Shown one piece after another: positions 23,763 to 31,656 of a stretch of 64,000 nucleotides of DNA. This DNA comes from JAJDUF01 sp965238265. GTDB taxonomy: Bacteria; Chloroflexota; UBA11872; UBA12225; JAJDUF01. Location: the NCBI GenBank assembly GCA_965238265.1, contig OZ250185.1, positions 3,906,001 to 3,970,000 on the forward strand, in the 5' to 3' direction. Both the position numbers and the translations under genes were made by a program. The notes under the pieces are model-generated. The model saw only the letters and a list, made by a program, of their open reading frames with translations. It was not told the origin of the DNA and did no database searches. How positions within the stretch are numbered: the stretch's first letter is position 1; each line of letters begins with the position of its first letter.

Positions 23763-24686
23763 TCAGTCCGACTCTGCGGCCTCTGCCCCTCGCCCGGCCG
23801 GATGCCGGCGCAAGTACGCACAGAAGGCGCCAAGCTCCGCCGACAGTGCGCGGTGTGTGTCCTCAATGGTGTCCATAAGCTCGGAAAGTCTGTTCCAGTC
23901 GAGCTTGTGGCTATAGATGTTGCGAAAGCGGTGGCGATAGCCCAGATGCTTGTGGAGCCGCAGTTGTAGCTGCCTAGAGATAACGGCCGGCCGGCGGTCG
24001 GCGTAAGGTGCGGTCATCTGCGCGAGTAGCGTCCGGTGCCAGTGCTCGTCCGAGGGCACGTGCTCGTCTACGATACGGGCGATACGCTCAAAGGATCGCT
24101 CCGCGCCGTTGTAGAAGTCCTGGAGGATGCTGCCTCCGGCACGCAGATCGAGGGAGGACGAGGGGGTAAACGCCGGATCAGTCAGAGGACTAGCCTTTGC
24201 TACTAAGTCTCCCATCCTGCCAAGCTCGTGCTCGATCTCTTCGGCAAGCAAGCGCCATTGTGGTTGCTCCATTACTGCTCTATCAGTCTCGTCTGCGGCG
24301 GCACTGTCGCTGTGGGCGAGCAGCATCCCCCGCTCCAGCACCGCCTCCTTGATATACGGCCGCACAGACTCAAGCGTGGACACATCGGCTGGGTGTCCTC
24401 GTGGCATGACTGCATCCACAGCATCGAGCGCCGGCCAGAAGACCTCACCGGGCAGGCCCTCGACGGCGAGGTCTATGTCGGAGGCCGGCTGGAAAAGTGC
24501 CGAACCGGTGCCGGCCAGCGAGCCGAACAGATACACACGCCGCGCACCGTAGCGCTCGACCAGCAAGGCGGCGGCCTGCCGGGCCGCCGCCAGCGCTGCT
24601 GCGCGGTCGTCAGCAGCGTGCGGCGCTCCGACAGCCGGGGAGCTACGATCAACGCTCTTGGTGGCAGCGACTCCGGTCTGAGCCAT
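23763..24686 (-). CDS. Single-chain nucleotidyltransferase-HEPN protein (MntA-HepT-like fusion)
   Basis: The 307-residue product joins two halves that usually are separate genes of type VII toxin-antitoxin pairs. Residues about 30-130 form a minimal nucleotidyltransferase: GSLAGTGSALFQPASDIDLA carries G55-S56 and the D70-x-D72 pair, with a third acidic residue D101 in ADVSTLE. Residues about 140-300 are a helical HEPN-like domain with the putative RNase motif R-x4-H (R255, H260 in FRNIYSHKLD). The tyrosine normally two residues after that histidine in HepT, which MntA adenylylates, is replaced by leucine. ATG 24686 has GAGGG upstream; ATG 24728 does not. Ribonuclease activity is inferred, not shown. 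Confidence 0.8.
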   Translation of the reverse strand: MAQTGVAATKSVDRSSPAVGAPHAADDRAAALAAARQAAALLVERYGARRVYLFGSLAGTGSALFQPASDIDLAVEGLPGEVFWPALDAVDAVMPRGHPADVSTLESVRPYIKEAVLERGMLLAHSDSAAADETDRAVMEQPQWRLLAEEIEHELGRMGDLVAKASPLTDPAFTPSSSLDLRAGGSILQDFYNGAERSFERIARIVDEHVPSDEHWHRTLLAQMTAPYADRRPAVISRQLQLRLHKHLGYRHRFRNIYSHKLDWNRLSELMDTIEDTHRALSAELGAFCAYLRRHPAGRGAEAAESD

Positions 24687-24786
24687 GTTCCCTCGTAACG
24701 GCGACCAAGACGGCGGTCCCTCATTCATGATACGCTGGCGTTAGCCTCTGAGCACGCTGGCGGCGCGTCGAGGTCGAGGAGCAGCT

Positions 24787-25575
24787 ATGGACACAGGGCA
24801 AAGCGAGGTCGTGACGGTCGAGCAGGACGGCCCGGTGGTGGTCGTGACGTTGAGCCGTCCCAAAGCGCACAACGCGATGGACGACGCGATGCTCCGTGCC
24901 CTGACCACCCACCTGACCGCGCTAGACCGCCAACCGGAAGTCCGCGTGGTGGTTATCACCGGCAGCGGGCGCGCGTTCTCGGCCGGTGCCGACATCAAGC
25001 AGATGGTCCAAATGGACGCCGCCGGTGGCCGGTCCTGGGCACTGCTCGGCCAATCCGTCATGGACTTGGTCGAGGAGCTTGAGCAGCCCGTCATCGCGGC
25101 GATCAATGGCGTAGCGGTTGGTGGCGGCTGTGAGCTGGCACTCGCCTGCGACCTGCGCTATGCGGCGACGAGCGCACGGCTGGCGCAGCCCGAGATCAAC
25201 TTGGGGATTACACCGGGTTGGGGCGGCACCCACCGGCTCACCCGCTTGGTGGGACCAGGCCCGGCAAAGGAGCTGATCCTGACCGGCCGGCTCGTGTCAG
25301 CCGACGAGGCGCTCCGGCTCGGCTTGGTACATGGCGTACACGCCGACGACGAGCTGCGTGCCGGGGTGCTGGACAGTGCCCGCCAGTTGGCGGCAAAGCC
25401 GCCGCGGGCACTGGCGCGAGCGAAGCGGGCACTCAACTTGGTAGCGGGGTTGGAGCGTCGCGCCGCCAACGCGCTGGAAGCGGAGCTTTTCGGCGAGACG
25501 TTCGGGACCGAGGACCGTGCCGAGGGCATGAGCGCGTTCCTGGAGAAGCGCCGGCCGCACTTTACGGGTCGGTGA
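24787..25575 (+). CDS. Enoyl-CoA hydratase/isomerase (crotonase) family protein
   Basis: The 262-residue crotonase-fold protein hydrates or isomerises acyl-CoA esters. The oxyanion-hole blocks are AFSAGADIKQM near residues 59-69 and NGVAVGGGCELALACDLRYA near 102-121; both catalytic glutamates are present, in GGGCELALACD and in AQPEINLGITPGWGGTHRL. It is followed by a cobalamin-binding mutase subunit with only a 29-base gap, so a role in branched-chain or propionyl/methylmalonyl-CoA metabolism is plausible. The start at 24787 is preceded by GAGGAG. It is divergent from the MNT-HEPN gene. Confidence 0.92.
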   Translation: MDTGQSEVVTVEQDGPVVVVTLSRPKAHNAMDDAMLRALTTHLTALDRQPEVRVVVITGSGRAFSAGADIKQMVQMDAAGGRSWALLGQSVMDLVEELEQPVIAAINGVAVGGGCELALACDLRYAATSARLAQPEINLGITPGWGGTHRLTRLVGPGPAKELILTGRLVSADEALRLGLVHGVHADDELRAGVLDSARQLAAKPPRALARAKRALNLVAGLERRAANALEAELFGETFGTEDRAEGMSAFLEKRRPHFTGR

Positions 25576-25604
25576 TTGCCCTCGCCCCGGCGGAGCGAAG
25601 ACCG

Positions 25605-26057
25605 ATGATGACCAAGCGCAACGCGACGACCACAGCCGGTGAACCCCGACCATTGCGGGTGCTGATCGCCAAGCCGGGTCTCGATGGGCACGACCGCGGG
25701 GCCAAAATTGTGGCGCGAGCACTACGCGACGCCGGCATGGAGGTCATCTACACCGGCCTCCGTCAGACGCCGGAGATGATCGCGGTGGCTGCCCTGCAAG
25801 AAGACGTAGACGTGGTCGGCTTGTCGTTGCACTCCGGCGCGCACCTGGAGTTGTTCCCAGCGGTGCTCGCGGCGCTACGGGCGCAGGGCTTGGGCAACAT
25901 GCCGGTCGTGGCCGGGGGGATTATCCCCGATACCGACATCCCTCGCTTAAGGGAAGCCGGAATCTACGCCGTCTTCGGCCCCGGCACGCCGCTCGCCGAC
26001 GTGATTACCGCGGTGCGCGAAGCTGCAACAGCCCACGCCCCGGCCGAACTGCCGTAG
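25605..26057 (+). CDS. Cobalamin-binding subunit of methylmalonyl-CoA mutase-type enzyme
   Basis: This 150-residue stand-alone B12-binding domain carries the DxHxxG cobalamin motif at D27, H29 and G32 (GLDGHDRGAKIVARALRDAG), followed by YTGLRQTPE, the SLHSGAHLELFP serine region and the GGIIPDTD block. Separate small subunits of this kind pair with a catalytic large subunit in two-gene acyl-CoA mutases (methylmalonyl- or 2-hydroxyisobutyryl-CoA). The large subunit is not in this window. GGAG nine bases before ATG 25605 supports the start; ATG 25608 is equally possible. Co-transcribed with the upstream enoyl-CoA hydratase. Confidence 0.88.
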   Translation: MMTKRNATTTAGEPRPLRVLIAKPGLDGHDRGAKIVARALRDAGMEVIYTGLRQTPEMIAVAALQEDVDVVGLSLHSGAHLELFPAVLAALRAQGLGNMPVVAGGIIPDTDIPRLREAGIYAVFGPGTPLADVITAVREAATAHAPAELP

Positions 26058-26379
26058 ACCGTGCAAAGCTAGAACCCGCTGACATTTTCCCGGTCATTCC
26101 CGCGCAAGCGGGAATCCAGGGCGGATTCGCTGTCGGCTGCCCAAGGCGCCTGGATTCCGGCTGCCTCATCTGGATAAAGACCTTGTGGCGCATGCGACGG
26201 ATTGCAGCCGTCGTATTCTCGCCTGGGCCGAGGTGTCGTCGCGCTGCATTGGCCAAGGTGCGATCAATGACCGCGCGGCGACGGCGTAGCTCTTCCTCGG
26301 ATGGGACCGGCAGACCATGGGCACGCACCTCCTCGATGGTATAGAGTGGTGCCGGTCGTAGTTTCGCTTCGGTAGTCAT
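26005..26379 (-). CDS. Small basic ORF whose C-terminus is supplied by a dispersed repeat
   Basis: From ATG 26379 (preceded by GAGGGAG) the first 70 or so residues look like a real small soluble protein: LYTIEEVRAHGLPVPSEEEL followed by a basic helix. From about residue 80 the frame runs through the GTCATTCCCGCG-type repeat, giving WIPACAGMTG, and then overlaps the 3' end of the convergent B12-subunit gene. The native stop was therefore probably lost or displaced. Function unknown; size and charge would suit a regulator or antitoxin-like protein, but no family is recognised. Confidence 0.45.
   Translation of the reverse strand: MTTEAKLRPAPLYTIEEVRAHGLPVPSEEELRRRRAVIDRTLANAARRHLGPGENTTAAIRRMRHKVFIQMRQPESRRLGQPTANPPWIPACAGMTGKMSAGSSFARSTAVRPGRGLLQLRAPR
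26093..26158. repeat. Dispersed inverted repeat with outer GGAATCCAGG/CCTGGATTCC arms
   Basis: GTCATTCCCGCGCAAGCGGG is followed by GAATCCAGG and, 28 bases on, by the inverted CCTGGATTCC. The flank TGACATTTTCCCG before it is shared with the copy at 37434, showing that the repeated unit is longer than the hairpin. Confidence 0.75.
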
Positions 26380-26439
26380 TGACTCCCTCGATAATCTATA
26401 GTAGCGGAGTGGGAGCAAGCGCAGCGAAAGGAGCAGCGG

Positions 26440-27414
26440 ATGGCTGGACTGACAGCAGAACAGAAGCAGCACTATGATGAGCACGGCTACGTGTTCCTGC
26501 GCGGTCTCTTCGATCCCCAGGAGCTACAACCCCTCATCGCCGAGATCGAAGCCAAGGTTGACCAGGTTGCCCACGACTACTACGCCGCCGGGCGGCTCAC
26601 CTCGCTTTACGAGGAGTATGGGTTCAAGCATCGCCTCCGCAAGCTGGTGGAAGAGTGTGACGACGTGTATCAGGAAATCCCCGGAGGCCAGTTCTGCGGG
26701 CCGGCGCTATTCGAAATCCTCCGTCATCCCAAGCTGGTAGACATCGCCGAATCAATCGTCGGCCCGGAGGTCCACTGCGAGGGTCGCCATCGGCTGCGTC
26801 CGAAGCTGCCCAGCTACGGTCTGGCGGACTTCCGCTGGCACGAGGACACGCGCTACGATGTCCGGCGGATCACCTACACCCAGCAGCAATATGGCCTCGG
26901 GGCACACGACCCTGGCCAAGGCGATACGTTTATCTCCCGCATCGTGCCGGCCCCCATGATGGCCGAGCCGGGGTTCTGGATTCCCCTGGTGGACGTGGAC
27001 GAGGAGAACGGCTGCCTACACCTGATGCCGGGCGGGCATCGCCATACCGTCCCCTACACCGAACAGTGGCGTCCCAGCCAGTTTATGCCCCAGCTTGACG
27101 GCCTCGACGACGTGGCGATGCCGATGCAGGTTGGCGACGCTTTGCTGATTCACCAGCACATGCCGCACGTGTCGCCGCCCAATCGGTCCGACCACGTCCG
27201 CTGGAGTGAGGACATTCGCTATCAGGACGCCCGTCAGCCGATCAAGTCGCAGCGCGAACCGGGCTTCTTGGCGCGCAGCCAGGAGCACCCCGACGACATC
27301 GTGACCACCTGGGACGAGTACCGGCGGATACGCGAGGCCGCCGCGGCGTATCAGCAGGCGACCAGGGAAGCGGCCGAGGCGTTCCGCAAGACCACGGGCA
27401 TGGCGCTCTTCTAG
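26440..27414 (+). CDS. Phytanoyl-CoA dioxygenase (PhyH) family protein
   Basis: The 324-residue Fe(II)/2-oxoglutarate oxygenase-like protein hydroxylates unactivated carbons. The first iron-ligand motif H-x-D is seen in FRWHEDTRYD, the distal histidine in LIHQHMPHVSPPN, and the N-terminal helix YDEHGYVFLRGLFDPQEL is typical of PhyH. The segment IPLVDVDEENGCLHLMPGGH is the usual strand before the barrel closes. AAAGGAG precedes the ATG. This is the first of three PhyH genes in the window (others at 37609 and 47503), which differ from one another and are not tandem duplicates. Substrate unknown. Confidence 0.92.
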   Translation: MAGLTAEQKQHYDEHGYVFLRGLFDPQELQPLIAEIEAKVDQVAHDYYAAGRLTSLYEEYGFKHRLRKLVEECDDVYQEIPGGQFCGPALFEILRHPKLVDIAESIVGPEVHCEGRHRLRPKLPSYGLADFRWHEDTRYDVRRITYTQQQYGLGAHDPGQGDTFISRIVPAPMMAEPGFWIPLVDVDEENGCLHLMPGGHRHTVPYTEQWRPSQFMPQLDGLDDVAMPMQVGDALLIHQHMPHVSPPNRSDHVRWSEDIRYQDARQPIKSQREPGFLARSQEHPDDIVTTWDEYRRIREAAAAYQQATREAAEAFRKTTGMALF

Positions 27415-27430
27415 GGCCGTCCGGCCCTTT
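27414..27430. terminator. Short hairpin terminator between convergent genes
   Basis: GGGCCG and CGGCCC pair around a two-base loop and are followed by TTT on the plus strand, immediately after the PhyH stop codon. The tail is short, so efficiency is uncertain. Confidence 0.4.
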
Positions 27431-27441
27431 CCGGGATCGCC

Positions 27442-28947
27442 CTAGAGCTTGAATATCCGCCTGGCATTGGCGAACAGCACCTGCTCGCGCTCCTCCGGTG
27501 ACAGCGCGAGATCGTAGTAGACACCGATCTGCTTGCCGATGTCGCAGAGGTCGGCGTCGCTGCCGAACATCACGCGCCGCGGGCCTAGCACGTCCAGCGC
27601 CTGGCGAATGTCCTGAGCGCGGCCGCCGGAGCCGCCGAACTCGAAGTAGATATTCGGCACGTCGGCCACGACCTCTGCCATCCGACCGTTGCCGCCGTGC
27701 GCTTTGATGATGCTCCAATCGGGATAGTCCAGTGCCAGTTCGCGCAACGCCCGCAATGCTCCTACCGGATCGCCCTCCTCGACGTGGATTTTCAGCGGCT
27801 TGCCGCGCTCTGCCACCTCGCGGAGCAACGCTTGCCCGCTGGCCGACCGCGTGGTGTCCTGCGAGTAGTACATGTGGAGCTTCGCGCCGACGAAGTTGGG
27901 CAGTGCATAGTACCGATCCATTTCCTGACACGATTGCTCCAGATAGTTGGGATTGACTACCACGTAGCCCAGCAGCTCCGGGTGCCCGGCAATGGCCTCC
28001 GAGAGCCACCGATTGCCGCCGGCGAGGTCATAGACGATGGCCTGGGCCGAGGAGATGACCGCCCGGTCCACCCCGGCCTGGCGCATCAGCGCCAACAGCC
28101 CGGCGGCGCCATCGTCGGGGAGCGGAAACTGCCAGCGCCCGAGATGGCAGTGTACGTCAATGATCAGCCCGGGCAAGCGCACCATCTCTGCCGAGGCGAG
28201 CCGCGGCCGGCCGGCGGCCAGCGCCGGGTCGAGCCGGAACAGTCGGAGGGCGTTCTGCCCCAGGATGGCTGCCTTTTCCTCGTCGGTGCGGTCCGCTTCC
28301 AGCACCTCGTTGAGCGCTCTTTGGACGGAAAACTCTGGTGCTGCGGACCCATAGAGCAGGCGGTGGGCGCCTAGCTCACCTACTATTATGTCAACCGCAC
28401 GCGGCGAAGATAGGTAGTTGGTCTCGATGTAGAGGTGCGAATAGCGTCGTGCAGTGGCGATGACCTCGCCCATGTTGGCGTAGAACGTGTCGGTCAGGAT
28501 CACCGGCAGCCCGTACTCGGCGGTGGCCTGGGCAATGGCCGTGGGCGCGCCCGCCCCGCGACCGGAGAGCATCACCACCACGCCCGACCCGGCCAGCTTG
28601 GCCATGAGATCGGCAAAGGGTGTGCTGGAAACCGTCCAGCGCTGCAACTCCGGGAACAGACGGAAGAGGCGTACCCCGGCCCGCAAGCACCGCTCTACCT
28701 CCGCCTCCCAATCCAGGTACCGCCGCAGATCCAGCGTGGCCGCCGGCAGCAGCCAGGGATAGTGCTCCGTAGCCTGGAGCGTCTCGCGGTTCCCGGCCTC
28801 GTGGTCGTAGCTGACGCCGCGCAGTGAGCCGGTGAAAGCCAATGCGATCCGGTGGCTGTCCAGCTCCTGCACTAACCTCGGTAGCGACAGATCCAGGTTC
28901 CCCCCGGCTTGCATCCCGAAGTGGGTGTGTACGTCTATCACCAGCAC
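27442..28947 (-). CDS. Tandem amidohydrolase-2 protein with a degenerate first domain
   Basis: The 501-residue protein contains two metal-dependent-hydrolase TIM barrels in a row. Domain 2 (about 258-501) is complete: H266-x-H268 (IIDVHCHLG), H388 (KIHVE), H417 (IKAHGGN) and the catalytic D464 (MFGSDADLCD). Domain 1 (1-245) keeps the first pair H7-x-H9 (IDVHTHFG) but reads GSAAPEF where GSD is expected, and lacks clear middle histidines, so it is probably non-catalytic. Members of this family decarboxylate or hydrolyse small acids. It lies just downstream of the DegT aminotransferase gene on the same strand. The internal duplication is old; the halves share only the overall pattern. Confidence 0.85.
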   Translation of the reverse strand: MLVIDVHTHFGMQAGGNLDLSLPRLVQELDSHRIALAFTGSLRGVSYDHEAGNRETLQATEHYPWLLPAATLDLRRYLDWEAEVERCLRAGVRLFRLFPELQRWTVSSTPFADLMAKLAGSGVVVMLSGRGAGAPTAIAQATAEYGLPVILTDTFYANMGEVIATARRYSHLYIETNYLSSPRAVDIIVGELGAHRLLYGSAAPEFSVQRALNEVLEADRTDEEKAAILGQNALRLFRLDPALAAGRPRLASAEMVRLPGLIIDVHCHLGRWQFPLPDDGAAGLLALMRQAGVDRAVISSAQAIVYDLAGGNRWLSEAIAGHPELLGYVVVNPNYLEQSCQEMDRYYALPNFVGAKLHMYYSQDTTRSASGQALLREVAERGKPLKIHVEEGDPVGALRALRELALDYPDWSIIKAHGGNGRMAEVVADVPNIYFEFGGSGGRAQDIRQALDVLGPRRVMFGSDADLCDIGKQIGVYYDLALSPEEREQVLFANARRIFKL

Positions 28948-28978
28948 GGCAACCTCTCCTTTTATTAGCTGTCAGCTA

Positions 28979-30214
28979 TTAGCGATAGTGGGCCACCACT
29001 TTCCGCACCGCTTGGGCAATGTCCTCCACGTCCTCTTGCGTGTGGAACGGCCCGATGGGCAGGCCAAACCCGCGGCCCATCAGTTCCTCGCCGGTCGGGC
29101 ACTGCACCAGCCGGTAGTCCACGGGACGCTCACGCTGATAGTCGAACGGAAAACGGCTGGCGCCGTAACAATTCGGCTCGGCGAGGAACGGATTGCGGTA
29201 CAGCGGCCCTTCTTTCCCGGACCCGATGTAGGGGCCATTGGCCGGCACACCCTCCGCACTCACCGCCGCGGCAAACTCATCGGCAGAACAGGCGAGGCGT
29301 TCGGTGTCGAGCGTGAACCGCAAGTCCCAATAGGTGTGCCGGTCGCCCGGCCGCACGCGCTGCGGGGTGATCTCGTCAATATCGGCAAGGTGCTCGAAGA
29401 CCTGGTGGGCAGCGTTGATCTTGCCCGCGATGTAGCCGTCCACCTTCTCTAGCTGCACTTGGAGGACGGCCGCCATCATCGCGTTCAGCTTGTAGCCGGG
29501 GGCCAGGAAGTAGTTGGCATAGGGCCGGCCGGCGTAGGGGCCGGGGTCTCGCGGCAACGCGGCGTCCGAGAAGAGCACGGCACGCTCCCACAACACCTCG
29601 TTGTCGGTCAGCACCGCGCCCCCGCCCCCGGCCGACAGGTGCTTGCCACCAAAGCTAAACCCGGCGATATCGCCCAGGCTACCGACTACCTGCCCCTGGT
29701 AGCGGGCAAAGTGAGCCTGGGCGCAGTCCTCGATGAGGAAGAGGTTGTGTCGCCGGGCAATCTCCTGCAGCGCGTGCATGTCACAGGGGTTCCCGAAGAG
29801 ATGGACCGCGATGATCGCCCGTGTTCGCGGCCCGATCTTGGCCTCGACATCCTGTGGATCGAGGGTGAAGGTGTCATCAACGTCGGCGAAGATAGGCACG
29901 CAGTTGTGCAGCAAGGTACCGATGATGCTGCCGCCGGAAGTCCACGGCGTCACGATGATCTCGTCGCCCGGATCGGGGTTGATGGCCCCAACGCAGACGT
30001 GCATGGCCGAGGTACCTGAGTTGACACCGACGGCGTGCTTTACGCCATGCCGCGCGGCGAACCGCCGCTCGAACTCCCGGCCCGGATGCCGGCCGAAGCC
30101 GGAGCGGAGCACATCAGCGACCGCGGCGACGTCCTCATCGCCAAACTCGTGTGACGGACCGAACGGCTCGGTTCGTACCGGTGTACCACCTTCGATAGCC
30201 AGTCTCTCGCGCAT
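28979..30214 (-). CDS. DegT/DnrJ/EryC1/StrS-family aminotransferase
   Basis: The 411-residue PLP enzyme belongs to the sugar aminotransferase/AHBA-synthase group. Visible features are GVNSGTSAMHVCVGAIN at the phosphate-binding turn, LIEDCAQAHFARYQGQ with the PLP-contacting aspartate, and the Schiff-base lysine in FSFGGKHLSAGGGG. Such enzymes transaminate keto-sugars or, in some branches, dehydrate them. GGAGG six bases before ATG 30214 sets the start; upstream in-frame sequence is repeat. It lies between the amidohydrolase and an MDR dehydrogenase on the same strand, which suggests a small operon for modified sugars or cyclitols. Confidence 0.92.
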   Translation of the reverse strand: MRERLAIEGGTPVRTEPFGPSHEFGDEDVAAVADVLRSGFGRHPGREFERRFAARHGVKHAVGVNSGTSAMHVCVGAINPDPGDEIIVTPWTSGGSIIGTLLHNCVPIFADVDDTFTLDPQDVEAKIGPRTRAIIAVHLFGNPCDMHALQEIARRHNLFLIEDCAQAHFARYQGQVVGSLGDIAGFSFGGKHLSAGGGGAVLTDNEVLWERAVLFSDAALPRDPGPYAGRPYANYFLAPGYKLNAMMAAVLQVQLEKVDGYIAGKINAAHQVFEHLADIDEITPQRVRPGDRHTYWDLRFTLDTERLACSADEFAAAVSAEGVPANGPYIGSGKEGPLYRNPFLAEPNCYGASRFPFDYQRERPVDYRLVQCPTGEELMGRGFGLPIGPFHTQEDVEDIAQAVRKVVAHYR

Positions 30215-30241
30215 CGCTGCCTCCTCCATTCCCGCCCCATC

Positions 30242-30440
30242 CGTCATTCTCGCGAAAGCGGGAATCCACGTCCCCCTGCGGAGCGGGGGGCCATAGGGGG
30301 GCGGTCTTGCACCTAACCCTCGGCCCCTTCCCTCCAGGGCAGGGGAGTCATCGAGGTCGCCGGCCGCCGCTTCCCTCCAGGGAAAGCGATCCGCACGGCG
30401 ACCATTAGCCCCTTCCCTGAAGGGAGGGGGGTAGGTCCAG
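30242..30440. repeat. Long mosaic of dispersed repeats
   Basis: In order it holds the GTCATTCTCGCGAAAGCGGG hairpin, the CCCCCTGCGGAGCGGGGG-CATAGGGG unit, and two CCCTCCAGGG-type hairpins flanked by CCTAACCC/GGGTAGG. It is almost wholly repeat, between the DegT and MDR genes. Confidence 0.7.
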
Positions 30441-30461
30441 CCCTCTCCTGGCCTCACCCCA

Positions 30462-31439
30462 CTAGCCACTGGCATTGGCCCCCCAGTCGAAGATGATACC
30501 CAGCAAGTCGCCGGGGCTGTCTCGCATGATGTCGTAGATGCGCGGCGCCTCGGTTACCGGCAGGCGATGGCTCACTATCGGCTCGATTCTGATGGTCCCC
30601 AGCCGGATGAAGTGCAGCAGCAGCTCCAGGCCCTCGACGGTAAAGTGCGAGGACGATTCGATAGAGGCGCTCAAGCTGTGGATCATGCCGTGGTAGAAGG
30701 TGGCCTCTTGCCGCACGGCTAAGGCGCCGACGACGCCGTACCGGGCGAGCAGCCGGTCCCGGTGAATGTCCAAAAAGAAGGACGGCACGCCGCAAGCGTC
30801 CACAATGCGGTCATACGGCCCGCCCTGCTTGAGCAGCTCCGGGCCGTCCGGGGTAGCGACGTTGATAACCCGGTGCGCCCCCAGCTCCCGGGCAATATCC
30901 AGGCGCCGCCGGTTGACATCCGTCACCGTGACATAGGCGCCGAAAGCCCGCGCCGCCTGGGCCACGGCTTGACCGGCCGGTCCCAGGCCGGCCACCCAGA
31001 CCTGCTGCCCCGGCCCGATACGGATACGCCGCGAGTGTCGCATGCCCACGCCGGTAATGCCCAGCAGCGCACACCACTCATGCTCGATGTCCGCCGGGAG
31101 CTTGACGCACAGCCGCGCTCGCTCATTGCTCGCCGCCAGATCAATGCAATGCCAGGGACGGTGGCCGCCATGGTTACCGATAAAGACCGTGTCGCCCTCA
31201 GCGAAACCCTCCACCTCGCCGCCAACCGCTTGCACGACGCTCACGTGCTGATAGCCGCAGCGGAAGGGATACCGCACTCGCCCTGAGTCGTTCATCAGGA
31301 CGTGCCGCTCGGTGCCGTTCGTCACGCCGGAGTAGCGAGTGTGCGTGAGCAGCTCCGTCGGGCCGGGCGCCGGCGGCGGCCCCAGGTCGCAGAACCCCGC
31401 GGCGCCACGGGCCTTGAACTCGAGGCCGACATTCTCCAT
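30462..31439 (-). CDS. Medium-chain dehydrogenase/reductase (alcohol dehydrogenase-like)
   Basis: The 325-residue MDR protein has the GroES-like N-terminal half and a Rossmann half with GLGPAGQAVAQAARAFGA and the following acidic TDVNRRRLDIARELGAHRV. The structural four-cysteine zinc lobe of classic alcohol dehydrogenases is absent, as in L-threonine/sorbitol-like short members. It would oxidise a polyol or alcohol with NAD. GGGAGG precedes ATG 31439. It lies upstream of the DegT gene on the same strand, separated by a block of repeats, and downstream of a Gfo/Idh/MocA gene. Confidence 0.85.
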   Translation of the reverse strand: MENVGLEFKARGAAGFCDLGPPPAPGPTELLTHTRYSGVTNGTERHVLMNDSGRVRYPFRCGYQHVSVVQAVGGEVEGFAEGDTVFIGNHGGHRPWHCIDLAASNERARLCVKLPADIEHEWCALLGITGVGMRHSRRIRIGPGQQVWVAGLGPAGQAVAQAARAFGAYVTVTDVNRRRLDIARELGAHRVINVATPDGPELLKQGGPYDRIVDACGVPSFFLDIHRDRLLARYGVVGALAVRQEATFYHGMIHSLSASIESSSHFTVEGLELLLHFIRLGTIRIEPIVSHRLPVTEAPRIYDIMRDSPGDLLGIIFDWGANASG

Positions 31440-31501
31440 CGGTCGCAACCTCCCACGCAGCGCCGGTTTTCGGGTGAAGCGGCGGCCGCACCGCCGGCCT
31501 C

Positions 31502-31576
31502 ATCATTCCCACGAAAGCGGGAATCCAGGCTCCCTCTCCCCGCGGGAGAGGGCCGGGGAGAGGGCAGCCGGGGTGA
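31502..31576. repeat. Dispersed repeats upstream of the MDR gene
   Basis: A GTCATTCCC-type hairpin variant (ATCATTCCCACGAAAGCGGG) is followed by CCCTCTCCCCGCGGGAGAGG and GGCCGGGGAGAGGG. No gene is seen in this gap. Confidence 0.65.
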
Positions 31577-31656
31577 GTGCGGCCGGGCGTACCGGCCCCC
31601 TGACCCCTGACCTGCGCTGGTCTTTGCTACCGCATCAAAGCTCGGTTTCTATGCGA

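Noticed and set aside
23763..24686. MNT-HEPN gene read as a simple aminoglycoside nucleotidyltransferase
   Set aside because: The minimal GS...DxD domain is too short for that family and the C-terminal half has the HEPN R-x4-H pattern.
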